This document shows positions 7,501 to 14,089 of a stretch of 19,744 bases of DNA, piece after piece. How positions within the stretch are numbered: position 1 is the first letter of the stretch; each line of letters opens with the position of its first letter. The stretch comes from Spartobacteria bacterium (GTDB lineage: Bacteria > Verrucomicrobiota > Verrucomicrobiia > Chthoniobacterales > UBA10450), in contig JAJPJU010000140.1 of assembly GCA_021324035.1 (NCBI GenBank), positions 1 through 19,744 of the forward strand, given 5' to 3'. The notes beneath the pieces are model-generated. The model saw nothing but the letters and a program-made list of their open reading frames with translations, was not told where the DNA came from and made no database searches. The position numbers and the translations under genes were made by a program.

Positions 7501-9428
7501 GTTCCGCCGGTTTCATCGACACTGTAAGTGCTCGAGTCGAATTGCACCGTATCTGTTGGAATCGGTGTAGCCGTTGGGGTGGGTGTCGGTGTGGGAGTTG
7601 GAGTTGGACTCGGTGTAGCTGTTGGCGTTGGTGTCGGTGTTGGAGTCGGCGTGGGAGGCACATTTAGAAGCGCAGAAGGTTGCACTGCAATACCCCTTGG
7701 CCCATTCACGGCAGGTGAACTGGCGAACTGCGTTCCATTACCGGCAGAATCGATTTTCTCAATCGTGCCGGCGTTATTATTCCCGACGTAGAGATTGCCG
7801 TTGGCGTCAAAGGCCAAGGCAATTGGGCCGGACACAGTAGGAGAGCTGGCGAAAACGGTCCCATGCCCGGCCGAATCGAATTTCTCGACCGTATTGATGT
7901 TAAGATTCGCGACGTAAAGATTGCCGCTGCTGTCAAAGGTCAAATTATATGGCTGGCTTACGCCTGAGTTTGTGAAAAAGGTGCCACTCCCGGTCGTATC
8001 AAACTTCTCGATCGTATTGTTGTTGAGATTCGCGACGTAAAGATTGCCGCTGCTATCGAAGGCCAAGGCGCTCGGGCCGTTCAAGCCAGAATTTGCGAAA
8101 ACGCTCCCATGCCCGGCCGAATCGAATTTCTCGATCGTGTTGGCGCAGTTATTGGCTACGTAAAGATTCCCGCCGCTGTCAAAAGCCAATCCAAGGGGGC
8201 AGCTCAAGCCGGAGTTTGCAAAAACGGTCCCATTGCCGGCTGAATCGAATTTCTCGATCGTGCCGTTGCCTTCATTCGCGACGTAAAGATTTCCGCTGGT
8301 GTCAAAAGCCAAACCCCAGGGTGCGGACAAGCCCGAACTGGCGAACACAGTTCCGTTCCCAGCCGTATCGAATTTCTCAATCGTGTTGTTACCAGCATTA
8401 GTCACGTAAAAGAAAGTCTCGGACGAGATCGTGACATCATCGACATTCATCGAGGTTGAATCACCAAAACCGTCCTGATGCACGAGGAAGGCGATGCGCA
8501 CTTGCTGCCCCGCATAAGGCGACAGATTATAAGTCACTTTCGTCCACGTTAGTGAATTGCTACAGACATGCAGCACGGTCGCGAGATGATTTCCCACTGA
8601 GTCTTCGATGTAAACATCCTGCCAATCATAAGCGATCTGATCGCTGGTTCGCGGAAGGTACCAGAAAGTTAAAGTCGCGCCGGCCGGCAAAACCGATGTC
8701 AGTTGGCTAAAGCGCGAATCGCCGTTCGCTTCGGGACCGGAAACAGTTCCGAGCAGAGCTGAATAGATACCGCTGTGGGGAAAGGAACTGGTTACGACCG
8801 GAGCCGGATTAGATAAGTCGATGTCCCACCCCGTGAAATCGCCGGTCTCAAAACCTCCGTTTATCAAAAGTGTATTGGTATAAGTTCGAAACGTGTAGTC
8901 GAACTGGGGATAGCTTTGGTAACCGGTGTCAGCGTAAGCCTGTCCGCTTGGATACGGATTATTAGTGTCTCCCGCGACAGCCAACGTGGAGTTGTTACAC
9001 GTAAACACAAGATAATAGGTCGCGTTGGGCTTGCAGGCGACAGGTGTCCAAAAAACATCTACGAATTGACCTGCCGTCCCACTAGCCGCGCCGCTAGCAA
9101 GCAAGGTTCCACCCTGATTCGGCAGTTTATCGTAAAGTGAGATCGTAACAGTGCCCGCGCCCGTGCCGTGGTTCGGGAATAACTGAATGCCAGCTCCTGC
9201 AATGTTAGTCGTCGTCGGCTGAAAGGACTGCGCAAGGTTCACCGTATCAAACTGCGCCAAGTAAAGAGGAGCCGATAGCTGTTGCTGATCGAGAACAACG
9301 CCCGAGGGCGGCGAGGCCGCGCGAGCTGGAACCGCAAGCAAAGCCAAGGTGGCGATTACTGTGACGATCACGCTGCGAGAAAGTCGGAACTGAGAAGCTC
9401 CGGAGCTTCGCGCGGTTGGGGGCTTCAT
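4584..9428 (-). CDS. Giant secreted repeat protein: NHL-like, two Calx-beta, seven GloVer-type repeats, PKD, Pro-Thr tail
   Basis: A 1614-residue predicted exported protein of unknown role, probably a surface or adhesion-like protein. From the ATG at 9428 it has a signal peptide (basic RLSR, hydrophobic core, ARA-A cleavage near residue 37). Next come a jelly-roll-like N-terminal region (about 38-330, with INGGFETGDFTGWDID and a later VDDVTI), six NHL/SMP-30-like repeats (349-588), a Pro-Thr linker (591-625), two Calx-beta domains (about 626-850), seven 54-residue GloVer-type repeats (865-1241), an Ig/cadherin-like and PKD region (about 1242-1418) and a 196-residue Pro-Thr tail ending HRGP. 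No LPXTG, PEP-CTERM or OmpA-like anchor is visible. An in-frame ATG at 9545 would add 39 residues ahead of the signal peptide; neither start has a clear Shine-Dalgarno, and 9428 is preferred because it puts the signal sequence at the N-terminus. The gene is monocistronic and convergent with gatA. Confidence 0.88.
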   Translation of the reverse strand: MKPPTARSSGASQFRLSRSVIVTVIATLALLAVPARAASPPSGVVLDQQQLSAPLYLAQFDTVNLAQSFQPTTTNIAGAGIQLFPNHGTGAGTVTISLYDKLPNQGGTLLASGAASGTAGQFVDVFWTPVACKPNATYYLVFTCNNSTLAVAGDTNNPYPSGQAYADTGYQSYPQFDYTFRTYTNTLLINGGFETGDFTGWDIDLSNPAPVVTSSFPHSGIYSALLGTVSGPEANGDSRFSQLTSVLPAGATLTFWYLPRTSDQIAYDWQDVYIEDSVGNHLATVLHVCSNSLTWTKVTYNLSPYAGQQVRIAFLVHQDGFGDSTSMNVDDVTISSETFFYVTNAGNNTIEKFDTAGNGTVFASSGLSAPWGLAFDTSGNLYVANEGNGTIEKFDSAGNGTVFANSGLSCPLGLAFDSGGNLYVANNCANTIEKFDSAGHGSVFANSGLNGPSALAFDSSGNLYVANLNNNTIEKFDTTGSGTFFTNSGVSQPYNLTFDSSGNLYVANLNINTVEKFDSAGHGTVFASSPTVSGPIALAFDANGNLYVGNNNAGTIEKIDSAGNGTQFASSPAVNGPRGIAVQPSALLNVPPTPTPTPTPTPTATPSPTPTPTPTPTPTATPIPTDTVQFDSSTYSVDETGGTVTLTITKAGSTAANATVHYATSDGTAAAGSKYTATSGDVTFAPAENSKSISVPIIDDTIYTGNENFTVTLSNSDGATLGSPSSATVTITDNEVQPTIQFDANSYGVGEADGFVVVRVVRSGSLGNVVSVHYQTADGTAIAPDDYTTTSGDVTFASGETLKKFNVPIIDNGLYKGNETFSVSLTNPTGLAALGTPSTATVTILEDEPKPKVMVDGAGTGTPALTTLVDFTGNGTSNKGSNPYAGLALGSDGNFYGTTIQGGANNVGTVFKMTPDGTLTTLVNFTGNGASNKGSFPYGVLALGSDGNFYGTTNQGGPSSFGTVFKMTPDGTLTMLVNFTNDASHTGVDPEAGLALGTDGNFYGTTTQLGASNGGTVFKITPGGTLTTLVNFTGNGASNKGSAPAAVLALGSDGNFYGTTVQGGANNVGTVFKITPGGTLTTLVEFTGNGASNKGSNPYAGLALGNDGNFYGTTSQGGANNLGTVFKMTPGGTLTTLVEFTGNGASNKGSNPYAGLALGNDGNFYGTTGNGGANNLGTVFKMTPGGTLTTLVEFTGNGASNRGSFPYLAELTLDGEGNFYGTTESGGANNVGTIFKLVFPSVVATAPEGSPATQTGTFSDAAGNATVTLTASTGAITQDNGAGTWSWTATGDDGPATQTVTITATDSNGATAATHFTFTVTNVAPTAAISDPGSPDAGAPVNFTFTATDPSTADQSAGFAWSLDFGDSTTENVAAGTASPLNRSHTYISAGPYTVRVVATDKDGGTSAEATRVITVNSTPTPTPTPTPTPTPTPVASPTPTVAPSPTPTPTPTATPIASPTPTPTATPITSPTPTPTPTPTPVASPTPTPCGRGGCGPSPTPTPTVVPSPTPTPTATPIASPTPTPTPTATAASSPTPTPTPTPCGRGGCGPGPTPTPTVAPSPTPTPTSTPTPTPVASPTPTVAPSPTPTPTPTPTVGPSSTPTPTPTPHRGP
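4587..5174 (-). repeat. Pro-Thr low-complexity tail coding region with an internal 162-bp duplication
   Basis: This stretch encodes the last 196 residues of the giant protein: mostly TP dipeptides broken by VASPTP, ATPIASP, TVAPSP and two copies of CGRGGCGP. The two CGRGGCGP copies are exactly 54 codons apart (accgcaaggt at 4791 and at 4953 on the plus strand), pointing to a 162-bp internal duplication. The DNA is hexamer-like but uses varied synonymous codons, so the dipeptide array is not a clean recent slippage product. The opposite strand reads as a long Val-Gly frame, which is a shadow. Confidence 0.85.
5706..6836 (-). repeat. Seven tandem 162-bp repeats encoding GloVer-type 54-residue units
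   Basis: Seven direct repeats, six of 54 codons and one (the third) of 53, fill 377 codons exactly. The consensus unit reads LTTLVNFTGNGASNKGS, then PYAGLALGSDGNFYGTT and QGGANNVGTVFKMTPGGT. Units 5 and 6 are almost identical at both protein and DNA level, indicating recent duplication or gene conversion; units 3 and 7 are the most diverged. The unit probably forms one blade of a beta-propeller; seven units would suit a seven-bladed propeller, which is inference. Confidence 0.9.
7554..7658 (-). repeat. Pro-Thr linker between the NHL-like and Calx-beta regions
   Basis: This stretch encodes a 35-residue linker of alternating Pro and Thr with occasional Ala, Ser and Ile (residues 591-625). It has the same composition as the C-terminal tail and probably acts as a stiff extended spacer between the two halves of the protein. 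Confidence 0.85.
7665..8384 (-). repeat. Six tandem ~123-bp repeats encoding NHL/SMP-30-like propeller blades
   Basis: Six direct repeats of about 41 codons with consensus TIEKFDSAGNGTVFANSG, then LAFDSSGNLYVAN. The last unit decays at its end (GIAVQPSALL). A partial strand just upstream (FFYVTNAGNN) could close the ring, as in NHL-type six-bladed propellers; the closure is inferred. The repeats are more diverged in DNA than the GloVer-type set. Confidence 0.85.
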
Positions 9429-9900
9429 TTGGGTTCGGGGATTAGGCGGTGGGTCTTTGCCGTGGAAGTCTGGACACTCAGAGAAGGATTTGGGATTGAA
9501 GGTCAGGTCCCTCAGAGATGCGCGGCTAACAATTTTCGAGGTCATGAGGGTGTTTTTCGTTGGTTCAACTGCTCAAGTTTCGCGCGGAACCAGGAGACAT
9601 GTTTCTTCCATTCACCATCCTTCTCCGGGAACTGGTGGACGAAGTTTTGGCTGACTCGGGGCTCCAGTCGGATCTGGAGATCGCGTTAAGCGTTGTCTCA
9701 GCGAAGGTGCAGCCCCACGAACTTTTTTAGCTCGGCCGAAAGTGCGTTGAAACGTCGGGTGACGTAATCGCGATGCTCTTAAAGGTTTGTCTAACGAATG
9801 TCGATCTTATTATAGATAGGATGTGGCCCTAGGCAGCGCCGAACAGGAAAACGGCGAGCACCCAACCCCCAATTGGGAGTGTAAGATCCAAAATCAAGAC
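9429..9900. other. Intergenic stretch without a convincing gene
   Basis: The 472 bp between the start of the giant gene and the tRNA hold no gene I can support. On the plus strand a short frame with a good AGGAG and an ATG at 9599 encodes 43 residues (MFLPFTILLRELVDEVL and on) to a TAG at 9728; the frame continues open past that stop to 9830, so it could be a decayed gene. The minus strand contains TATAAT within 9803-9810, a possible -10 element, but no matching -35. A perfect 10-bp palindrome, CCCAATTGGG, lies at 9868-9877. The promoter of the giant gene and perhaps a long leader should lie here. Confidence 0.5.
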
Positions 9901-9973
<73 letters not shown>

Positions 9974-10071
9974 GCTTCGGGGAGCGAAAGATTACATCCG
10001 TTGGCATCGGACTCAAGCAGCTTAAGTTCCAACAGCATGGCGCTTGGGGTCAATCGCCGCTACCTGAAGAA

Positions 10072-10842
10072 ATGAATCGCCTCGAAGAAATTTTGCGCGC
10101 GAAGCGTCTGGAAATCGAAGGGTTGCGGTCGAGGCGGGCGGAGCTGGAGCGGCGGGCGAAGGCGCGAACAAATTTTCGTGACTTTCGCGCGGCGCTCTAC
10201 CGAAACGATCAAAACCTTGCAGTTATCGCCGAAATCAAAAAGGCTTCGCCGTCGGCCGGTGTGATCGCGCAGTCATTTAATCCAATCGAGATTGCAGCGG
10301 ATTATGAGCTGAATGGAGCAAACGCGATCTCCGTTCTAACCGATACGAAGTTTTTTCACGGCGCTCTGGAGCATCTCACGGACGTGCGATCCGCGGTTTC
10401 ATTGCCATTGTTGCGGAAAGATTTCGTTCTAGATGAAATCCAAGTTATCGAGTCGGTGGCTAACGGTGCGGACGCGATCTTACTGATTGTTGCTGCGCTG
10501 AGCCAAACCGACCTTGTCGCGCTTCTGCGGGCGGCCGAAACTTCTCAGCTCGACGCCCTGGTGGAGGTCCATAGCGGTGAGGAATTGGAGCGCGCGCTCG
10601 ATGCTGGAGCGAAGATCGTTGGAATTAACAATCGCAACCTCGCAACCTTCGAAGTCGATCTTGGAGTGACTGAAAAACTCTGCCGTGAAGTTCCGGATGA
10701 AGTCATTCTGGTTAGTGAAAGCGGAATCAAAACGCCCAATGACGTGGCGCGAGCCAAAGCCTGCGGCGTGGACGCGATCCTGGTCGGGGAAGCGTTAATG
10801 CGCGGCGAAATCTCAATCGAACAAATTCGCGAGGTTACGTAG
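10072..10842 (+). CDS. trpC: Indole-3-glycerol phosphate synthase
   Basis: Catalyses ring closure of CdRP to indole-3-glycerol phosphate in tryptophan synthesis. It is 256 residues, the normal length for a monofunctional enzyme, with a (beta/alpha)8 barrel. Active-site residues are all present when aligned with the Sulfolobus enzyme: Glu54 and Lys56 in AEIKKASPSAG, Lys116 in LRKDFV, Glu165 in LVEVH, Asn186 in GINNRNL, and Glu216 and Ser217 in VSESGI. The spacings 165-186-216 match 159-180-210 of that enzyme. The ATG at 10072 follows a weak GAAGAA. No other trp gene is adjacent. Its last 8 bp overlap the 3' end of the convergent universal stress gene. Confidence 0.96.
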   Translation: MNRLEEILRAKRLEIEGLRSRRAELERRAKARTNFRDFRAALYRNDQNLAVIAEIKKASPSAGVIAQSFNPIEIAADYELNGANAISVLTDTKFFHGALEHLTDVRSAVSLPLLRKDFVLDEIQVIESVANGADAILLIVAALSQTDLVALLRAAETSQLDALVEVHSGEELERALDAGAKIVGINNRNLATFEVDLGVTEKLCREVPDEVILVSESGIKTPNDVARAKACGVDAILVGEALMRGEISIEQIREVT

Positions 10843-11722
10843 CCGGACTCTTGGCAAACGCGCGGCGAATAGAGCGCCAAAGACCCCGTGGGCCCTGGGC
10901 GGCACCGGCCCGCGCGACCAAAACCGGGCAACTGGCATGATTCAAAATTGTCCGGGTGAGATCGCCCATAATATAATGCCGCAACATTCCGCGCGCCTGC
11001 GAGGAGCCGGTCACGATCAAATCGTAGCTGCGGTCGCGAGCTTCGGCGAAAACCTGATCGGTCACGATCCCATGCCGGATCCGCACTTCCGCCGGCACGT
11101 TAATTTTTTCCAAGTCGGCCTTCTGCGCGCTTAGATTGATGGCGAGCTCCGATTTCGATCCAAGCAATTGGTCGACATCTTCTTCGAGCCTGACTAAGTC
11201 GGCGTAGATGGCCGGCGGTTCGGCCATCACATGAAGCAAAGTGACGGAGGCGCCGACCGCGTTGGCAAGTGTACCGGTGAGTTGGACGGCCGCTTCAATG
11301 AATTCCTTTCCTCCGGTGCAAACGAGAAAACGTTTCAGCTGCGCCCATTCCCCCATCGCCACCAGGACGGGCGGCGCTACTGCCTTAATCAGTTCATACA
11401 TTTTCTCCGACCGCCAATGCAATCCGGTTGCACCGGTCTTGCGCGCACCGACAACGACAAGATCGTATTTCGTTTTCGCGGTTTCGGCGGCAATCTTCAA
11501 AACCGGATCGCCATTACATATCTCGATCCTTGGCGAAATGTTTTGAGCTCTAAGCGAATCGGCATGTTTCTCGAGGGCCTGCTGCAGTGGAACCTCGTCT
11601 TCGGCGGTTTCGGCAACGCCGAGAAGAACCACTTCCGCCTTAAGTGGGCCGGCAAATGCGGCACCGAGCCGGGTTGCATTTTCAGCTGCCGGCATTCCAT
11701 CGCTGCAAATCAGAATCTTCAT
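10835..11722 (-). CDS. Tandem-domain universal stress protein (UspA family)
   Basis: A 295-residue cytosolic protein with two Usp domains, about 1-125 and 128-280. Each begins with a short beta strand (MKILICSDG; LKRFLVCTGG) and ends with PVLVA-type strands (PPVLVAMG; CPVLVARAG). The second domain carries VTGSSQARGMLRHYIMGDL, which sits where ATP-binding Usp proteins have G-x2-G-x9-G-(S/T). Here the second Gly is Gln and the last Ser/Thr is Asp, so ATP binding is doubtful. The first domain is also degenerate (VGARKTGATGLHW). The C-terminal tail is basic. It is the last gene of a minus-strand trio, four bases after the TauE/SafE gene, and overlaps trpC tail-to-tail. A stress-linked role with the permease is inference. 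Confidence 0.9.
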   Translation of the reverse strand: MKILICSDGMPAAENATRLGAAFAGPLKAEVVLLGVAETAEDEVPLQQALEKHADSLRAQNISPRIEICNGDPVLKIAAETAKTKYDLVVVGARKTGATGLHWRSEKMYELIKAVAPPVLVAMGEWAQLKRFLVCTGGKEFIEAAVQLTGTLANAVGASVTLLHVMAEPPAIYADLVRLEEDVDQLLGSKSELAINLSAQKADLEKINVPAEVRIRHGIVTDQVFAEARDRSYDLIVTGSSQARGMLRHYIMGDLTRTILNHASCPVLVARAGAAQGPRGLWRSIRRAFAKSPAT

Positions 11723-11726
11723 CCGA

Positions 11727-12620
11727 TTAAAGTTTGTGTCCGGTCATCAGGGTGTAAATCACTATCGCCGCGCCGATCAATGGCAACGGCACAAATGCGA
11801 GCCGGATCTTTGGACCGGCAAAATATTGCGTCGAAATAGCGCCGATTTGGGCGCCAATCGCCGCTCCGGTATGCATGACGAGGGCGATTAGAATATCCAC
11901 GTTCCCTTTGACTGCATGGCTAAACGTTCCGTAGCTCGCCGAAATGATGATCTCGAACAGATCGGTGCCGACGGCGAGATGCGTCGGAATTCCGAGCACG
12001 TAAACCATTGACGGCATGCGGATGTAACCGGCGCCGCCACCGAGAAAGCCACTGAAGAGTCCGCCCACGAAGGCAACCGACAAAATGATCCAGAGCGAAA
12101 TTCTGACGCCCGATTCCGGCAAATGAATAATCGGCGCGAGTTTGAATCGATGAATTGCGCGAGTGACGTTGCTGAATGCGGAATGATCCTTCTTCGAATT
12201 GGGCTTCGCCGTCGCCAGGGATTTGCGACTCTCCCAAACCATAAACGTGGAAATGCTGAGATAGGCCGCGATCGAAACGACGCTGACGACGAAATTCACA
12301 TTGCCGGTTCGTTTCAGGATTTGGATCATCTGGGCGCCAATCTCCGCGCCGGCAATTGTGCCGATGGCCATGATCAGTCCGAGTTTCAGATCGACATTCC
12401 CAAAGGCGCGATGCTGTTTCACCGCCACGACCGATTTGCCGACGATGTGAGCGAGATCGGTCCCGATAGTGTAATTCCAATCCAATCCCACCAGGCGCAG
12501 AGCCGGCCCGGCAATGAAACTTCCTCCAACGCCAAAAAAGCCGCCAAGGACGCCGATCACGAATCCGACGATGATCAAGTAAACGGGACTGATGTGAGCT
12601 CCAGAAATTGGGAAAAACAT
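11727..12620 (-). CDS. TauE/SafE family membrane permease (sulfite or anion exporter family)
   Basis: A 297-residue inner-membrane protein with about eight hydrophobic helices in two halves separated by a hydrophilic cytoplasmic loop (about 130-165, including ESRKSLATAKPNSKKD). Each half opens with the family's Gly-rich motif: GVLGGFFGVGGSFIAGP near residue 25 and GGLFSGFLGGGAGYIRMP near 190. Conserved TIGTDLAHI and AVGTDLFEI segments occupy equivalent places in the two halves, as expected from the internal duplication. Family members export sulfite, sulfoacetate or related anions; the substrate here cannot be read from the sequence. The ATG follows the stop of the upstream small membrane gene by one base, and the stop is four bases before the Usp start, so the three are probably one operon. 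Confidence 0.9.
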   Translation of the reverse strand: MFFPISGAHISPVYLIIVGFVIGVLGGFFGVGGSFIAGPALRLVGLDWNYTIGTDLAHIVGKSVVAVKQHRAFGNVDLKLGLIMAIGTIAGAEIGAQMIQILKRTGNVNFVVSVVSIAAYLSISTFMVWESRKSLATAKPNSKKDHSAFSNVTRAIHRFKLAPIIHLPESGVRISLWIILSVAFVGGLFSGFLGGGAGYIRMPSMVYVLGIPTHLAVGTDLFEIIISASYGTFSHAVKGNVDILIALVMHTGAAIGAQIGAISTQYFAGPKIRLAFVPLPLIGAAIVIYTLMTGHKL

Positions 12621-12621
12621 A

Positions 12622-12864
12622 TCAGCCAGAGCGGTCCCGAATAATGCGCAAAAGGAAAGTCGTTAGGTATTGAAGCAGCACGGCCTGACCAATGATCAAC
12701 ACTATGGCAACGGTCGCGTAGGCATAGCGATTATGGCTTTCAATGTGATGAAGCCAACCGCCCAAAAAATGCAACACCAGGAAAAAATATGCGACCACCA
12801 GAACGGTGTAGACCGCGAGTTCAATTAAGAATGCGCGCAACGTTCTGATGGCTTCTTTTTTCAT
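12622..12864 (-). CDS. Small two-helix membrane protein, function unknown
   Basis: Not a family I recognise. From the ATG at 12864 the product is 80 residues: an amphipathic basic start (MKKEAIRTLRAFL), a first hydrophobic helix (about 14-36), a short polar loop (HHIESHNRYA) and a second helix (about 45-66), then a basic tail (RIIRDRSG). Longer frames begin at ATG 12933 or at TTG 12942; the latter has AGGAAG eight bases upstream, so the start is uncertain and a 106-residue form is possible. It is the first gene of the operon with the TauE/SafE permease (TGA, one base, ATG) and the Usp protein, so a role alongside that transporter is plausible but inferred. It is divergent from the ferredoxin gene. 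Confidence 0.7.
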   Translation of the reverse strand: MKKEAIRTLRAFLIELAVYTVLVVAYFFLVLHFLGGWLHHIESHNRYAYATVAIVLIIGQAVLLQYLTTFLLRIIRDRSG

Positions 12865-12984
12865 TTCTTCCAGAGCATTCGGTTGGCGCCGACCATATGG
12901 TCGCGTGGAATTTCGCCCAAGGTCAAATTCCATTGCGCCCAAATACGTTTCTTCCTACGTTCAGCTCTCCCTCAATCCGAAATT

Positions 12985-13218
12985 ATGGCCGACGCAGCGA
13001 ACAAGTATCCCGAAAACGCTCCAGGTAAGTTTTACGTCGACGAACAATGCATCGACTGCGATCTGTGCCGTGAAACCGCGCCCACTAATTTCAAGCGCAA
13101 TGATGACGGCGGACATTCCTACGTTTACAAGCAGGCTGAAAATCCGGAGGAAGAAGCCCTTTGCAAAGAAGCGATGGAAGGTTGTCCGGTGGAAGCGATC
13201 GGTAGCGACGGCGGCTAG
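12985..13218 (+). CDS. Small [4Fe-4S] ferredoxin
   Basis: A 77-residue cytosolic electron carrier with one [4Fe-4S] cluster. Ligands are Cys22, Cys25 and Cys28 in CIDCDLC and Cys67 in EGCPVEAI. A fifth cysteine, Cys60, sits seven residues before the last ligand, as in single-cluster ferredoxins of the Thermotoga or Desulfovibrio type, where the former second-cluster cysteines form a disulfide; Cys60 may be a remnant. After Cys28 the sequence reads RETAP rather than the usual xxCP, confirming loss of the second cluster. The ATG at 12985 (MADAANKYPENAPGKF) is preferred over the upstream in-frame start at 12883, because the extra residues look like untranslated sequence and would overlap the divergent gene. 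The redox partner is not visible. Confidence 0.9.
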   Translation: MADAANKYPENAPGKFYVDEQCIDCDLCRETAPTNFKRNDDGGHSYVYKQAENPEEEALCKEAMEGCPVEAIGSDGG

Positions 13219-13220
13219 CG

Positions 13221-13279
13221 CCTCTTCCTCTTCCGCTTAATCTTGCTCTACTCCGCAGACTAAGAGAAAGAGGCAGAGG
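13221..13279 (+). promoter_or_regulatory. Long imperfect inverted repeat enclosing the thiD ribosome-binding site
   Basis: Two 23-nt arms, 13221-13243 (CCTCTTCCTCTTCCGCTTAATCT) and 13257-13279, are complementary at 19 of 23 positions with a 13-nt loop. The structure starts two bases after the ferredoxin stop. The right arm contains nearly all of the AGAGGA (13275-13280) that is the Shine-Dalgarno of thiD. It could act as an RNA hairpin limiting thiD translation, as a 3' stabiliser for the ferredoxin message, or be a copy of a dispersed intergenic repeat. It lacks the conserved elements of a TPP riboswitch. Confidence 0.6.
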
Positions 13280-13288
13280 ACGATTCCC

Positions 13289-14089
13289 GTGCACACACCC
13301 GTTGCGCTCACCATCGCCGGATCCGACAGCAGTGCCGGAGCCGGAATTCAGGCGGATTTGAAAACGTTTAGTGCGCTCGACGTTTACGGATTGACCGCTG
13401 TGACCTGTATCGTCGCCGAAACTCCGGGGAAAGTTGCCCGGATCGAGCCGGTCAATCCCGAGATGATCCGAGCCCAAATTGAAGTTGTGGTGAAGAGTTT
13501 CCCAATTGCCGCAATCAAAACCGGCTTGCTGTGCAGGCGAGCCAATATCTCGGCAGTCGCGCGATCCATTGTCGATCTCCGGTTTCGCGGGCCAGTGGTT
13601 GTTGATCCGGTGATCACGGCCACCGGGGGCGATCCGTTGTTGGAACCGGACGCAATCAGGGCTTACGAACAAGAATTATTTCCGCTGGCAACTCTGCTCA
13701 CGCCAAATCTGGATGAAGCGTCGCAGTTGCTTGGCCGCAAAGTCGCTGATCGCGAAGCAATGGAGCGGGCTGGCCAGGAATTGAAAGATAAGTTCAAAGC
13801 CGCGGTCCTGCTCAAAGGTGGCCATCTGAAAGGCGATAATGCACTCGATCTCTTGTTTGGCGACGGACGAGTAATCGAATTTTCGACGCCGTTCGTTCGC
13901 GGCGTGGCGACGCACGGCACCGGATGTACTTATTCTGCGGCGATTACCGCCGGGCTGGCAAAAGGCGCGACCTTAACCGACGCAATCGCGCGAGCAAAAG
14001 AGTTCGTGACGAAATGTATTTCCACCCGGCTGCGGTGGAGCGGAGCCGCAGGCAACATTGATGCGTTGCGACACAGCCGGGACGATTAA
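13289..14089 (+). CDS. thiD: Hydroxymethylpyrimidine (phosphate) kinase
   Basis: Phosphorylates HMP and HMP-P for thiamine synthesis; ribokinase fold, 266 residues, normal length. Landmarks are LTIAGSDSSAGAGIQADLKTF (residues 7-27), LTPNLDEA (137-144), LLKGGHL (174-180) and THGTGCTYSAA (208-218), with Cys213 at the same number as the catalytic-loop Cys of Salmonella ThiD. One key position differs: the Gln44 that contacts HMP in Salmonella is Glu44 here (VAETPGKV). The start is GTG at 13289, with AGAGGA at 13275-13280 eight bases upstream. It is a stand-alone thi gene; its TAA overlaps the convergent rnc stop in a shared TTAA. Confidence 0.94.
   Translation: MHTPVALTIAGSDSSAGAGIQADLKTFSALDVYGLTAVTCIVAETPGKVARIEPVNPEMIRAQIEVVVKSFPIAAIKTGLLCRRANISAVARSIVDLRFRGPVVVDPVITATGGDPLLEPDAIRAYEQELFPLATLLTPNLDEASQLLGRKVADREAMERAGQELKDKFKAAVLLKGGHLKGDNALDLLFGDGRVIEFSTPFVRGVATHGTGCTYSAAITAGLAKGATLTDAIARAKEFVTKCISTRLRWSGAAGNIDALRHSRDD

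Noticed and set aside
7528..7791. Second Val-Gly-rich plus-strand frame
   Set aside because: Shadow of the 35-residue Pro-Thr linker and the last NHL-like repeat.
5706..8384. Possible CRISPR or other non-coding repeat array
   Set aside because: The repeats are 162 or 123 bp long, in frame, without unique spacers, and encode propeller-type units.
9429..9545. N-terminal extension of the giant protein from the ATG at 9545
   Set aside because: It would place 39 polar residues before an otherwise classical signal peptide; the ATG at 9428 is more credible.
12123..12644. Plus-strand 173-residue frame opposite the TauE/SafE gene
   Set aside because: Antisense shadow of a membrane protein gene, with no recognisable motifs.
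12883..12984. N-terminal extension of the ferredoxin
   Set aside because: The upstream residues have no ferredoxin character and overlap the divergent membrane protein gene; the ATG at 12985 gives a standard length.
13219..13288. TPP riboswitch before thiD
   Set aside because: The gap is only 70 bp and lacks the conserved riboswitch elements; a simple hairpin is seen instead.
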